Assembly (NCBI GenBank): GCA_027080505.1
Contig: JALWRX010000074.1
Span: 1 to 56,905 of the forward strand
DNA length: 56,905 bases
Direction: 5' to 3'
Source: Ghiorsea sp.
GTDB taxonomy: Bacteria > Pseudomonadota > Zetaproteobacteria > Mariprofundales > Mariprofundaceae
The notes beneath the pieces were generated by a model. That model worked only from the letters and a program-made list of their open reading frames with translations. It did no database searches and had not been told where the DNA came from. Positions 1 to 8,627 of the stretch are shown piece by piece. Every line of letters begins with the position of its first letter. Positions within the stretch are counted from its first letter, which is position 1. Position numbers and translations under genes: made by a program.

Positions 1-167
1 TTTTAACGCCAAAATAACGAACAAAAACATGCAAAAAACCTGATAAAGCACAGCTAAAAAACCTTCTTTCTAGCTACCCCAACTTGCGAAGGGACGCGAA
101 ACTTAACGGCTAACTTTTAGAACACAAGGTATTTGTTTTAGCGCGAAGGTCAAAAGGGCATAAAGCC
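1..167. other. Left-edge intergenic stretch
   Basis: No convincing gene is visible here. On the minus strand an ATG at base 30 could open a short hydrophobic reading frame that leaves the window at once, with an AGG about eight bases upstream. That is too little to call a gene. The rest is A+T-rich sequence downstream of the rnfH stop codon, with no clear terminator hairpin. Confidence 0.3.
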
Positions 168-476
168 TTATTCTCCAAGCTTTTTACGCTCTTTCTTAGC
201 GCGAATACGTTCCTTTTTATCATCAGCCGCATGTGCACTTCGTGGTTTACGTGGCAAAGCACGATATATTTCAATGCGTTCTCCATCATGCAGTTCCTGT
301 GTCAACTTGACTAACTTTGCAAAAATACCAACTTTATTGATTGTTAAGTCAATATTAGGATACTTTATTAATACCGTGGACATTTTAATCGCCTGCTCAA
401 CCGTACAAACCTCTGGCACATCAAGCTCTTCTATAAACTGCTCATGGGGTAAAGCATATACAATCGAAATATGCAT
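168..476 (-). CDS. rnfH: RnfH-family ubiquitin-like protein
   Basis: This is a small beta-grasp (ubiquitin-like) protein of the RnfH family (old UPF0125), of unknown biochemical role. The N-terminal strand with IVYALP, the TVEQAI helix and the DGERIEIYRAL segment near residue 75 are family landmarks. The C-terminal tail is rich in Lys and Arg. The ATG at 476 is chosen because AAGGAG lies 5-7 bases upstream and the conserved domain begins there; an upstream TTG at 521 would extend 35 bases into ratA. It is the last visible gene of the bamB-der-ratA run, and rnfH beside ratA is a common pairing in proteobacteria. The family call is firm; the function is not known. Confidence 0.85.
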   Translation of the reverse strand: MHISIVYALPHEQFIEELDVPEVCTVEQAIKMSTVLIKYPNIDLTINKVGIFAKLVKLTQELHDGERIEIYRALPRKPRSAHAADDKKERIRAKKERKKLGE

Positions 477-486
477 CCGATACTCC

Positions 487-921
487 TTAGATTGCCGAAA
501 GGCTTCTTGCACGCTTTTCAAACGTATTTACCATCGTTTTACAAGCTGCGCCAAAAATAGGTGATGCTACAAGGTCTAGCATCATATTTTTAAACTCAAA
601 TTCAATAGAAAAGTGTACTTTGCAACTCTGGTCATCAATATGCTCAAATGTCCATACACTCTCCAGAAATTTAAACGGACCCGATAACAGTCGAATTTCA
701 ACAAGTTTATGCGGTATAAAGTAATCAACCGTTTGGAACTTATGTTTTGTGCCCGCCAAATCCATGGTTAATTCAGCACTCAGCTCATTGACTTTCATTT
801 CCAAGATTTCTGCTCCACACAACCAAGGTACAAAAGCAGGGTATGCTTCAATATCCATCACCAAGTCATACATCACCTTAGCACTTGCAGGCAATATCTT
901 TGTTTCTTCAAAACAATGCAT
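487..921 (-). CDS. ratA: RatA/COQ10-like START-domain protein
   Basis: This 144-residue single-domain protein belongs to the polyketide cyclase/START-like family that includes E. coli RatA (reported to block 70S assembly) and mitochondrial Coq10, which binds ubiquinone. The opening LPASAKVMYDLVMDIEAYP and the later PFKFLESVWTFE are typical of the fold. The length matches the family. The ATG overlaps the der stop codon by one base (TAATG), so the two are probably translationally coupled. A ubiquinone-chaperone role is as plausible as a toxin role, because UbiC is encoded nearby and no dedicated antitoxin is evident. Whether the neighbouring rnfH product acts with it cannot be told from sequence. 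Confidence 0.85.
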   Translation of the reverse strand: MHCFEETKILPASAKVMYDLVMDIEAYPAFVPWLCGAEILEMKVNELSAELTMDLAGTKHKFQTVDYFIPHKLVEIRLLSGPFKFLESVWTFEHIDDQSCKVHFSIEFEFKNMMLDLVASPIFGAACKTMVNTFEKRARSLSAI

Positions 922-2315
922 TAGCCGCGGCTTCTTTTCTTTTCCTGGTGCCGCTTTTCATTGGCAGTTTTGGATTTACCCTTAGCTTTTTCTGCATAAG
1001 GGTTATCAGATTTAGCAAATTTTAAACGCACAGGAATACCTGGTAATTTAAAGTGCTGTCTAAAGCTTTTCTCCAGATAATGTTTATATGAAGGGCGAAT
1101 CGCCTGTGGGCGATTACTAAATATTTTAATCGTAGGTGGTGTTGTGCCAATTTGTGATGCATATTTTAAACGCACAACTGCACCACTATCACTGGGTGCA
1201 TACTGTTTTTTCTCGGCGGCAATCATCCAACGGTTCAACTCACCCGTACCAATCTCAGCACCATTGGCAAGACCCGCATCCACAGCATGTTTTAATAATT
1301 TTTTCACACCTTTTTTGTGCTTGGCAGCAATACGGAACACAGGAATATCAGGCAAACCACGCATTCTAAAGTCCAAACGCTCAACATAATATTTCCAATC
1401 TTCATCAGACAATAAATCCACTTTATTGACCGCAACAATTAAGGCACACCCTTCTTCCTGAGCCAAATGCATCAAGCGCATATCTTGCTCAACAATACCT
1501 TCAGCACCATCCAAAACCATCACCGCAACATCAGCACGCCTAAATGCCTGAACCGCTTTTACACGCGCTACAAACTCAATCACATCATTGATACGCCCTG
1601 ATTTGCGCTGACCTGCAGTATCCACCAAACGAATAAAGCTGTCATCATAAGGCATGTCTGTATCAATAGCATCTCGCGTGGTTCCTGCAATAGGACTAAC
1701 CACCATTCTATCTTTACCCAACCATGCATTAATTAACGTTGATTTACCCACATTTGGACGACCAATCACGGTAACACGTGCCAATGGTTTTTCGTCACTG
1801 ATAGGGTCTTGAATATCATACTTGGGAATTGTTTTCGCAATCAATGAACACAAGCTTTGCATGCCATGCCCGTGCGCTGCGGATACAGGTTGCGGATCAC
1901 CCATACCAATGGCAAAAAACTCAGAAGCAAGCCCTGCATTTTCCGCTTTATTTACTGTTAAAATAACGGGGATATTTGACTTACGTAATTTCTGAGCCAG
2001 TGCATGATCTACAGGTGTAGGCCCTGCAATCGCATCCACGGCAAACAACACCACATCGGCAATTTCAAGTGCAGCTTCCACTTGGCTATCAATGGCACCT
2101 TGCATTTCACCATGTTGTGATTCACCAATACCGCCTGTATCCACCAATACACACGCTTCACCACCAATCACACATTCCGTTTCCAGTCTATCAACGGTAA
2201 CACCAGGTCTATCACCAACAATCGCTTTTCTTTGTTTAATAATACGATTAAACAATGTAGATTTACCCACATTTGGGCGACCTACAATAGCAATAACTGG
2301 CAGTTGATGTCCCAT
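921..2315 (-). CDS. der: Ribosome biogenesis GTPase Der (EngA)
   Basis: Essential double-domain GTPase that assists maturation of the 50S ribosomal subunit. Two G domains are visible, each with the P-loop GRPNVGKST (near residues 10 and 187), DTGG/DTAG switch II motifs, and NKA/NKVD specificity motifs. A KH-like C-terminal domain follows from about residue 350, ending in a basic tail. The length of 464 aa is normal. The ATG overlaps the bamB stop by one base. The order yfgM-bamB-der is the same as in many gammaproteobacteria, which supports both neighbouring calls. Confidence 0.98.
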   Translation of the reverse strand: MGHQLPVIAIVGRPNVGKSTLFNRIIKQRKAIVGDRPGVTVDRLETECVIGGEACVLVDTGGIGESQHGEMQGAIDSQVEAALEIADVVLFAVDAIAGPTPVDHALAQKLRKSNIPVILTVNKAENAGLASEFFAIGMGDPQPVSAAHGHGMQSLCSLIAKTIPKYDIQDPISDEKPLARVTVIGRPNVGKSTLINAWLGKDRMVVSPIAGTTRDAIDTDMPYDDSFIRLVDTAGQRKSGRINDVIEFVARVKAVQAFRRADVAVMVLDGAEGIVEQDMRLMHLAQEEGCALIVAVNKVDLLSDEDWKYYVERLDFRMRGLPDIPVFRIAAKHKKGVKKLLKHAVDAGLANGAEIGTGELNRWMIAAEKKQYAPSDSGAVVRLKYASQIGTTPPTIKIFSNRPQAIRPSYKHYLEKSFRQHFKLPGIPVRLKFAKSDNPYAEKAKGKSKTANEKRHQEKKRSRG

Positions 2316-3454
2316 TATGGTGTCACCATGACCATTTCACCACGCTCTGTACGCAGCAACAAGCCATTGGGTGTCAATAAAGGTGGGCGTGAAATATAAC
2401 CTGACAAAACAGTTTGTGCTTTCACACCACCTTGCAAATCCAATTGATATATAACGCCATGTTTGTTTGCCACCCATAACGCACCTTGCCAAAACACTGG
2501 TCCCAGCAACCCTTTGGCAGATATTTTCTTACTCCACAAACGATTACCTTTCTCAATATTATAAGCATGCACATAACCCGTGCTATCTGCCATATATAAA
2601 ATCTTGCCTACAAGTACGGGTGAAGATTGCAATGAAATAGGCAAACTCAATAACAACGAGCCATCTGCCGCTGAAATAACCTGCAAATCACCTTGAAAAA
2701 GTGGTGCTAGCAACACATCACTGTTTACTTCACCATCCAAATGCAATTGCGGCAAGAAAACGGGTGCCGACAAAGGTGTTTTAATGTCAGAAAGTGATGC
2801 CGATTCACTGGAAAGCAATAACTGGTTTTTCCACAATAAATCACCGTTATTTGCCTTTAAAGCAATCGCATCACCATTGTTTAATAATGTATAGATATGC
2901 GAACCTCGCACCAAGGGTGAAGCATTCAGATACATACCTAAAGTATTGTTTTGCCCTGAAAAGCTCCATTGTTTTTCACCGGCAGATGAAAAACGATAAA
3001 CCCGATTATCCGTGGTTTGTACAACAAAATCATCACCAATGGCCACAGGTGTACCCGTCAAACCTGCAGTCAACTGTATTTGCCATTGAATCTTGCCTTG
3101 CACAGGGTCAATGCCATACAACATTCCTGCAATATCACCCAAAACCACCAAATGGTTAGGTAAAGCTAATACACCTGAATCTGAAGGTGCTTGAATACGG
3201 ATGCGGCGAATATCCCTGCCATCCATATCATACACATGAACCCAACTATCTTGTGCACCCAACACAATGTACGATTGCCCACCTGTATCAATCACAACTG
3301 GCACACTTAAAGCAAGCGGCGCATTAGGCAAACGCTGATCAACATCAACTGACCAAGCAATGTGCAATTGTGCCGACGCATTGGCATGCATTGCACCCGC
3401 AATCGCCATCATGCAAAGTACGAAAGCACGAAATACCACTGACTTACTTCTCAA
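2315..3454 (-). CDS. bamB: BamB-like PQQ-repeat beta-propeller, outer-membrane assembly
   Basis: Likely the BamB subunit of the BAM complex, which folds beta-barrel proteins into the outer membrane. The protein is an exported beta-propeller with repeated blades of the form GxxYGIDPVQGKIQWQ and LKANNGDLLWK, typical of PQQ/BamB propellers. The N-terminus is a signal sequence ending near AMHANASA. No lipobox cysteine is obvious, unlike the E. coli lipoprotein. The start is uncertain: the TTG at 3454 has no clear ribosome binding site, and a GTG five codons in is an alternative. The gene lies between yfgM and der with short overlaps. Context and repeats make the call good. Confidence 0.85.
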   Translation of the reverse strand: MRSKSVVFRAFVLCMMAIAGAMHANASAQLHIAWSVDVDQRLPNAPLALSVPVVIDTGGQSYIVLGAQDSWVHVYDMDGRDIRRIRIQAPSDSGVLALPNHLVVLGDIAGMLYGIDPVQGKIQWQIQLTAGLTGTPVAIGDDFVVQTTDNRVYRFSSAGEKQWSFSGQNNTLGMYLNASPLVRGSHIYTLLNNGDAIALKANNGDLLWKNQLLLSSESASLSDIKTPLSAPVFLPQLHLDGEVNSDVLLAPLFQGDLQVISAADGSLLLSLPISLQSSPVLVGKILYMADSTGYVHAYNIEKGNRLWSKKISAKGLLGPVFWQGALWVANKHGVIYQLDLQGGVKAQTVLSGYISRPPLLTPNGLLLRTERGEMVMVTP

Positions 3455-4145
3455 GACGCAAAGATGCTAACTCAGCTTCTAAGTGGGTAACCAGCTCACT
3501 GTCATTAGACACTGCATCCAATGCTTTTTGAATCAATGAAGCCTTTTCCGCCTTATCTTCCGTTAAAGATGCAAGCAAAGCATAACGTGCTTGTTCATAT
3601 TGTTTACCCAAGCGTTCAGACAATATTTCCTTTGCCTCAGCAGCTTTGCCTTCAGTAATCAACAACTCTGCCAAATCTAAACGCGCTTGCCATATAAACT
3701 CAGGCGCAACTTTGGATGCAATAAGTGAACGCAATAATTCTTGTTTTTCAGGCGCATCACTTAACTTGATTTTTTGTAACTTAGCCAACACAGCATAACC
3801 TGTATCTGCAAAATCCTTAGTCACCGTGTCCAAAAGGTTAGCTCGTTGTGCTTCATCTGCTGTATTCATTGCTTTCATATACAATAAAGCTGCTGAATTT
3901 TTCTCAGTTAATTGTTGTTCTTTCCACAATGAAACACCAACCAATGCCAAAAGCAGCACAATAGCACCTGCAATCAACTGCTGTTGATTGTATTCCAACC
4001 AAGCGATGATTTTAGCACTTTGCATGTCTCGTTTTAATTCAACAAAATCAGTACCATCAATAATGCCCTCAACTGGAGCGTTCTCTTCTTTTTTCTTTTT
4101 CACCTGAAATACCTTGCCTATACCTTCATAAAATTGCAGCCACAC
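3444..4145 (-). CDS. YfgM-like membrane-anchored TPR protein
   Basis: This is a single-pass inner-membrane protein with a periplasmic helical-repeat domain, as in YfgM, which in E. coli associates with the SecYEG/PpiD translocon. A cytoplasmic Lys/Glu-rich segment is followed by one membrane helix (about residues 56-74), then alternating Ala/Leu/Glu-rich helices resembling tetratricopeptide repeats. Its position immediately upstream of bamB matches the conserved yfgM-bamB-der order. The start could be the GTG at 4145 or a GTG 14 codons later, which has AAGG upstream. An upstream gap of 60 bases separates it from ubiC, so a promoter may lie there. Confidence 0.75.
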   Translation of the reverse strand: MWLQFYEGIGKVFQVKKKKEENAPVEGIIDGTDFVELKRDMQSAKIIAWLEYNQQQLIAGAIVLLLALVGVSLWKEQQLTEKNSAALLYMKAMNTADEAQRANLLDTVTKDFADTGYAVLAKLQKIKLSDAPEKQELLRSLIASKVAPEFIWQARLDLAELLITEGKAAEAKEILSERLGKQYEQARYALLASLTEDKAEKASLIQKALDAVSNDSELVTHLEAELASLRLEK

Positions 4146-4205
4146 GCTAAAGGGCTGATGACAAGTGTCAATTATTGTACATCAAGCTGGACAATGCTTT
4201 GTAGT

Positions 4206-4763
4206 TTAACGATTCGCCAAATAATCTAACTTGCGCCAAATTGCATCATGAAACACTTCCGTAACCAAAGCTTTTGCCCCTGATTGTGCATGCAACACTG
4301 AACGCCTTGCCCAACAATGTTGGTAAACGCCTACAGACTTCACCTGCGTTACACTTAATCCCGAGCGCGACAACAGTAACCCTTGGTCAGACAGTAAGTT
4401 TGCCAAAGGGCGTTTACCAGCCTCAAGCTCTGCCATCAGCTCCACAGGCAAAATATCCAAAGGCAACACCGATTCAGCATCAAACATGACTTCCCCACGT
4501 GATTTTAGGGAGACCTTACGTCGTAAACAGCGTTCTTGCGGTAAAACACCCAATAAATCAGCCTCAATGTCGCTGGCTGTGCTCATACCTTGATCATGCA
4601 ACTGCACATCCAACTTTAAACCATATTTTTGTTCTAAAAAGTTAGTTAATACATTGGTCACCCGCAATACACGCATTTGTGTGGGTGTCATACGCTGCTT
4701 AAGTTCGGCTGAAAACTTAGAGTCTTGCCAAGCTTCTGTCCCTAGTAAAGCTTTTATCATCAC
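4206..4763 (-). CDS. ubiC: Chorismate pyruvate-lyase-like protein (UbiC)
   Basis: Probably makes 4-hydroxybenzoate and pyruvate from chorismate, the first committed step of ubiquinone synthesis. The family signature is visible at the C-terminus, where WARRSVL is followed by ALVTEVF; the Glu of TEVF corresponds to a catalytic Glu of E. coli UbiC. The segment LPQERCLRRKVSLKSRGEV aligns with the region holding the active-site Arg, followed by the SVLPLDIL and RPLANLL landmarks. Length (185 aa) is near the usual 165-200. The stop overlaps nothing downstream, while the start overlaps rimI by 4 bases. No ubiA is adjacent. Divergence from E. coli is considerable, hence moderate confidence. Confidence 0.75.
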   Translation of the reverse strand: MMIKALLGTEAWQDSKFSAELKQRMTPTQMRVLRVTNVLTNFLEQKYGLKLDVQLHDQGMSTASDIEADLLGVLPQERCLRRKVSLKSRGEVMFDAESVLPLDILPVELMAELEAGKRPLANLLSDQGLLLSRSGLSVTQVKSVGVYQHCWARRSVLHAQSGAKALVTEVFHDAIWRKLDYLANR

Positions 4764-5218
4764 CCACTCGCACCTTGCGGCTTATAGCTCATCACCACAG
4801 CATCTTCTCTTGGTTTACTTGCGGTTTTTGCATAATATTTTGGTCGCGTTGCAACTTCAGCGAAACCCAAAGCCTTATAAAAAGCCTGTGCGCCAAGGTT
4901 GGACATACGGACTTCTAATACCAACGCATCCATATCTTGTTTTGCTTGTATAAGCATATTCATCAACTGTTGCGCAATGCCTTGGCGGCGTACATCCGCG
5001 CGTACAGCCAATTGCATCACTTGCGTTTCAAATAAAATATCTTGGCTCAACACATAACCCAACAAGTCTTCATCTTGATAACACACAAACAAATCATAAC
5101 CCACTTGCAATGACTGTAACATTACTGTTTTAGACCATGCCTCATCAAACACTTGTCGATTCAGCGCAAATACCGCCTCAATATCATCAATATGACCTAT
5201 TCGGTAGTCCAATGCCAT
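4760..5218 (-). CDS. rimI: RimI-like GNAT N-acetyltransferase
   Basis: Single GNAT domain of 152 aa. The acetyl-CoA-binding region shows VRADVRRQGIAQQLM (the R/Q-x-x-G-x-A/G loop), and the C-terminal half shows LEVRMSNLGAQAFYKALGF, which is characteristic of RimI enzymes that acetylate the N-terminal alanine of ribosomal protein S18. It starts three bases after the topA stop codon and overlaps ubiC by four bases, so it is co-transcribed with both. RimI often lies near TsaB, but none is seen here, so another GNAT substrate cannot be excluded. Confidence 0.75.
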   Translation of the reverse strand: MALDYRIGHIDDIEAVFALNRQVFDEAWSKTVMLQSLQVGYDLFVCYQDEDLLGYVLSQDILFETQVMQLAVRADVRRQGIAQQLMNMLIQAKQDMDALVLEVRMSNLGAQAFYKALGFAEVATRPKYYAKTASKPREDAVVMSYKPQGASG

Positions 5219-5221
5219 GGC

Positions 5222-7498
5222 TTACTCGGGTGCTTCGATTTGTTCCTTCCAGTTGCATGCTTCACTGGCACAAACATGCTCAGTTCCATTTCGTTTGGTC
5301 ACTTTGATTGTCACAAACGGTGCACCACATTTTGGACATGGTTTATCAATCGGTTTATTCCATAGTGCATGTTTGCATTTCGGATATTGTGAACATGAAT
5401 AAAACACTTTTCCTCTGCGCGACTTCTTCTCTAAAAACGTACCTTTATTGCAAGTCGGGCAAGGTATACCCGTATCCACAGGTTTTTCTAAAGGCTGAAT
5501 ATTTTTGCATTCGGGATAAGCAGAACAACCCAAAAACTTACCATAGCGCCCAGATTTAATAACCATAGGAGCGTTACATTTTTCACATACTTGATCAGAC
5601 TTTTCAGGCTCTACAGGTGCTTCACCATTATCACTCAGTGGCTTAGCAACTTTACACTCTGGGTAACCCGTACAAGCCAAAAACTTACCATATCTACCCA
5701 GCTTAATTGCCATAGGTTTACCGCATTCAGGACAAGTTTCATCAGTGGCTTCGTGGGTAACATCTGAACGCTTTACATGTTCTTGGGTGTGATCAATGCG
5801 CTCTTTAAATGGCTCCCAAAAGTCATGTAACAAGGGTTTCCATTCGCGCTCTCCACGCGCCACAGCATCCAACTTGTCTTCAATGTCAGCAGTGAAATTT
5901 ACATCAACAATATCACCAAAATAATCCGTTAAAAACTTGCTTACAATTTCACCCACATCCGTTGGCACAAAGCGTTTTTTATCCATCACCACATATTTAC
6001 GCTCACGCAACACATTCAAAATCGATGCATACGTCGATGGGCGACCAATGCCGTGAGCTTCAAGCTCTTTCACCAATGTCGCTTCGGAAAAACGCGGCTT
6101 AGGTTCAGTGAAGTGTTGCTTAGGTTCCACACTTGCCACATCAATAACATCGCCAACTTCTAAAGGTGGCAATGTTTTTTCATCACCATCTTTGCTCGGC
6201 TCATCCGTACCTTCAATATAAAGCTTACGAAAACCAGGGAACACCAAGGTTGAACCATTGGCACGAAGTATGGTGCCACCTGATGTTAAATCGGCACGCA
6301 CTTGATCCAGCACTGCAGCTTCCATTTGGGATGCCACAGCGCGCTTCCAAATCAAGGTATAAAGCTTAAGTTCATCGGCTGATAATGTGCCCTTTAAACT
6401 TTCTGGCGTACGGGCAAATGAAGTTGGACGAATCGCTTCGTGTGCTTCTTGGGCGTTTTTGCTTTTGGCTTTAAATACCCGTGGTTTTGCTGGTACATAC
6501 TCGCTACCAAACTGTTGATGAATTTGCTCACGTACCTCATCAATAGCTTCTTGCGACAAACTGGTGGAGTCCGTACGCATATAAGTAATCAAACCAACAC
6601 GTTCACCATCCACCTCTTCACCTTCATACAATTTCTGAGCAATTTGCATGGTTTTCCGTGCTGTAAAACCAAGTTTACGCGATGCTTCCATTTGCACAGT
6701 TGATGTAATAAATGGTGGGGATGGGTTTTGCTTACTTTTCTTCTTCTGAACATCGCTAACGGTAAAACTCGACGATTCAACAGTTTTAGCTGCCTGCTGT
6801 GCTACTTTTTGGTTATTTAAATCAAATTTGGTGAGTTTTTTACCGTCTAAAGTATGTAATAATGCTTTAAACGGCGATTTGGATGTTTTACTATTAATGC
6901 ACGATGCTTCAACCGTCCAATATTCTTTGGGCTTAAAGTCTCGAATATGTTGTTCTCGCTCACAAATTAAGCGCAAGGCAACCGATTGCACACGCCCTGC
7001 AGATAAACCACTACGAATCTTGCGCCACAACAGTGGTGATAATGTGAAACCCACCAAGTAATCCAAGGCTGAACGTGCCTGCTGTGCATCTACCAAAGGC
7101 ATGTTCAACTCTGTTGGATTGGCTACAGCATCTTGAATGGCTTTACGTGTAATTTGGTTGAATGTAATACGCGAAACTTTTTTGCCTTTGAGTTTGCCTC
7201 GTTTTTCCATCTCGTCGGCAACATGCCAGGCAATGGCTTCCCCTTCCCTATCCAAATCGCTGGCAAGAATAAGTTCATCAGCTTTTTTTAAGGCTTTTTC
7301 AATGTCTGATAAACGTTTTCTTTTGTCTTCAATGACTTCATATTTTAATGCAAAGTCATTATCTACATCTACAGAGCCATCTTTCTTCGGAAAGGCTCGA
7401 ACATGACCATAGGAAGCCAGCACTTTATAACCTTTACCTAGGTATTTCTCTATGGTTTTGGCTTTAGCTGGAGATTCCACCACTACAACTGCACTCAT
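5222..7498 (-). CDS. topA: DNA topoisomerase I (type IA)
   Basis: Relaxes negative supercoils through a 5'-phosphotyrosine intermediate. The Toprim domain begins at residue 1 (VVVVESPAKAKTIEKYLG) with the acidic triad in SDLDREGEAIAWH. The active-site tyrosine is in GLITYMRTDSTSLS (about residue 310). The C-terminus carries four Cys4 zinc-ribbon modules: two are of the CPECGKP...GYPECK type, then CPTCNKG...YPKCK, then a degenerate last one. The length (758 aa) is in the normal range. Start at ATG, 18 bases after the dprA stop codon, suggests a dprA-topA-rimI-ubiC operon as seen in other proteobacteria. Confidence 0.98.
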   Translation of the reverse strand: MSAVVVVESPAKAKTIEKYLGKGYKVLASYGHVRAFPKKDGSVDVDNDFALKYEVIEDKRKRLSDIEKALKKADELILASDLDREGEAIAWHVADEMEKRGKLKGKKVSRITFNQITRKAIQDAVANPTELNMPLVDAQQARSALDYLVGFTLSPLLWRKIRSGLSAGRVQSVALRLICEREQHIRDFKPKEYWTVEASCINSKTSKSPFKALLHTLDGKKLTKFDLNNQKVAQQAAKTVESSSFTVSDVQKKKSKQNPSPPFITSTVQMEASRKLGFTARKTMQIAQKLYEGEEVDGERVGLITYMRTDSTSLSQEAIDEVREQIHQQFGSEYVPAKPRVFKAKSKNAQEAHEAIRPTSFARTPESLKGTLSADELKLYTLIWKRAVASQMEAAVLDQVRADLTSGGTILRANGSTLVFPGFRKLYIEGTDEPSKDGDEKTLPPLEVGDVIDVASVEPKQHFTEPKPRFSEATLVKELEAHGIGRPSTYASILNVLRERKYVVMDKKRFVPTDVGEIVSKFLTDYFGDIVDVNFTADIEDKLDAVARGEREWKPLLHDFWEPFKERIDHTQEHVKRSDVTHEATDETCPECGKPMAIKLGRYGKFLACTGYPECKVAKPLSDNGEAPVEPEKSDQVCEKCNAPMVIKSGRYGKFLGCSAYPECKNIQPLEKPVDTGIPCPTCNKGTFLEKKSRRGKVFYSCSQYPKCKHALWNKPIDKPCPKCGAPFVTIKVTKRNGTEHVCASEACNWKEQIEAPE

Positions 7499-7516
7499 GT
7501 TATCCCCTTATAAAAC

Positions 7517-8608
7517 TTAGTATAATGTGTATCGGCTACCCGGTAGTTTTTCGATAACCCCTTGCAACTCAAGGCGCAGCAAGATGGAAGAAAGCGCGTG
7601 CACGGTCAAGCCACAATCTTCAGCAAGGCTGTCCACATGCATAATTTGCTTACCCAATAGCCTCATAATCTTTGCTTCAATATCCGATGTTGGTTGGTAT
7701 GAACTGCCTTTGACTTCACCTGCTTCCCAAGCCAATTGTTGTAAGACATCAGCAGCATCAGTTGCCAGTATTGCGCCATCCTGAATCAATTGATGACAAC
7801 CTGCATGAATATCATTAAGCACAGAACCAGGTACTGCAAACACATCCCGCCCATATTGAGCTGCTTGGCGTGCCGTAATCAATGAACCCGATTTTAAACC
7901 ACCTTCAATCACAACCAGTGCTTGCGCAATGCCTGCAATCAAGCGGTTACGCTGTGGGAAATAACCTGCTTTCGCTACAGTATGTGGTGCATATTCACTC
8001 AATACACAACCTTTCTCAGCCAAAGCATCCATTTGTCGTATTTGCTGCGCACTGCCTGCCAACAAACCATAACCCAACACTGCAATACCTGCAGACTCAG
8101 CATCCAAAGTGCCGCCATGCGCCGCCGAATCAATGCCCGGTGCCATGCCGCTAATCACCACTACTTCTTGCTGGGAGCAATATGCAGACCAACGCCGTGC
8201 AATCAGCCTACCTTCTGCACTTGCTTTTCGTGCCCCAACCATAGCTAAGATTTTTTGTGATTGTAAAACTGCCAGTTCACCACGCACATACAAAACCATA
8301 GGTGCATCTACGCAGCTACGAAGCCCTTGAGGCCACACATCATCATCTTGGCAAATAATATGAATATTCTCTTGCTTACATGTTTGAACAAGGCTTTCAA
8401 GGTCTCGTGTGGTTTGGGGTGTGGTCGCCGCCGACAGTGCTGACACTAATTTTGGACCTACACCTTCAATATCCAACCATGCCTGTGTGGATTGCTGCCA
8501 AATAGCATCCACTGAACCAAACGATTCAATCAACCGCTGTGCCGTATATGCACCAACGCCTGAAACCAAGCTTAATCGGAGATAATCAATCGCCGACTGA
8601 CTTATCAT
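7517..8608 (-). CDS. dprA: DNA-processing protein DprA (Smf)
   Basis: Protects incoming single-stranded DNA and loads RecA during natural transformation. After an N-terminal helix-hairpin-helix-like region (LRLSLVSGVGAYTAQRLIESFG), a Rossmann-like domain carries the family motifs MVGARKAS, ISGMAPGIDSAAHGGTL and FPQRNRLIAG, then SGSLITARQA. A winged-helix domain at the C-terminus resembles the usual DprA extension. The ATG at 8608 is chosen because it precedes the first conserved helix and leaves a 19-base gap to the LysM gene; no strong ribosome binding site is visible. Competence pilus genes are not in the window. Confidence 0.95.
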   Translation of the reverse strand: MISQSAIDYLRLSLVSGVGAYTAQRLIESFGSVDAIWQQSTQAWLDIEGVGPKLVSALSAATTPQTTRDLESLVQTCKQENIHIICQDDDVWPQGLRSCVDAPMVLYVRGELAVLQSQKILAMVGARKASAEGRLIARRWSAYCSQQEVVVISGMAPGIDSAAHGGTLDAESAGIAVLGYGLLAGSAQQIRQMDALAEKGCVLSEYAPHTVAKAGYFPQRNRLIAGIAQALVVIEGGLKSGSLITARQAAQYGRDVFAVPGSVLNDIHAGCHQLIQDGAILATDAADVLQQLAWEAGEVKGSSYQPTSDIEAKIMRLLGKQIMHVDSLAEDCGLTVHALSSILLRLELQGVIEKLPGSRYTLY

Positions 8609-8627
8609 ATAAAGAAAGAAGTATAAC

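Noticed and set aside
274-564. Plus-strand frame across rnfH/ratA
   Set aside because: It is antisense to two recognised genes, and has no ribosome binding site or recognisable domain.
487-921. RatA as a toxin-antitoxin pair with RnfH
   Set aside because: RnfH is an ubiquitin-like protein not shown to be an antitoxin; the sequence gives no direct evidence of a toxin-antitoxin unit.
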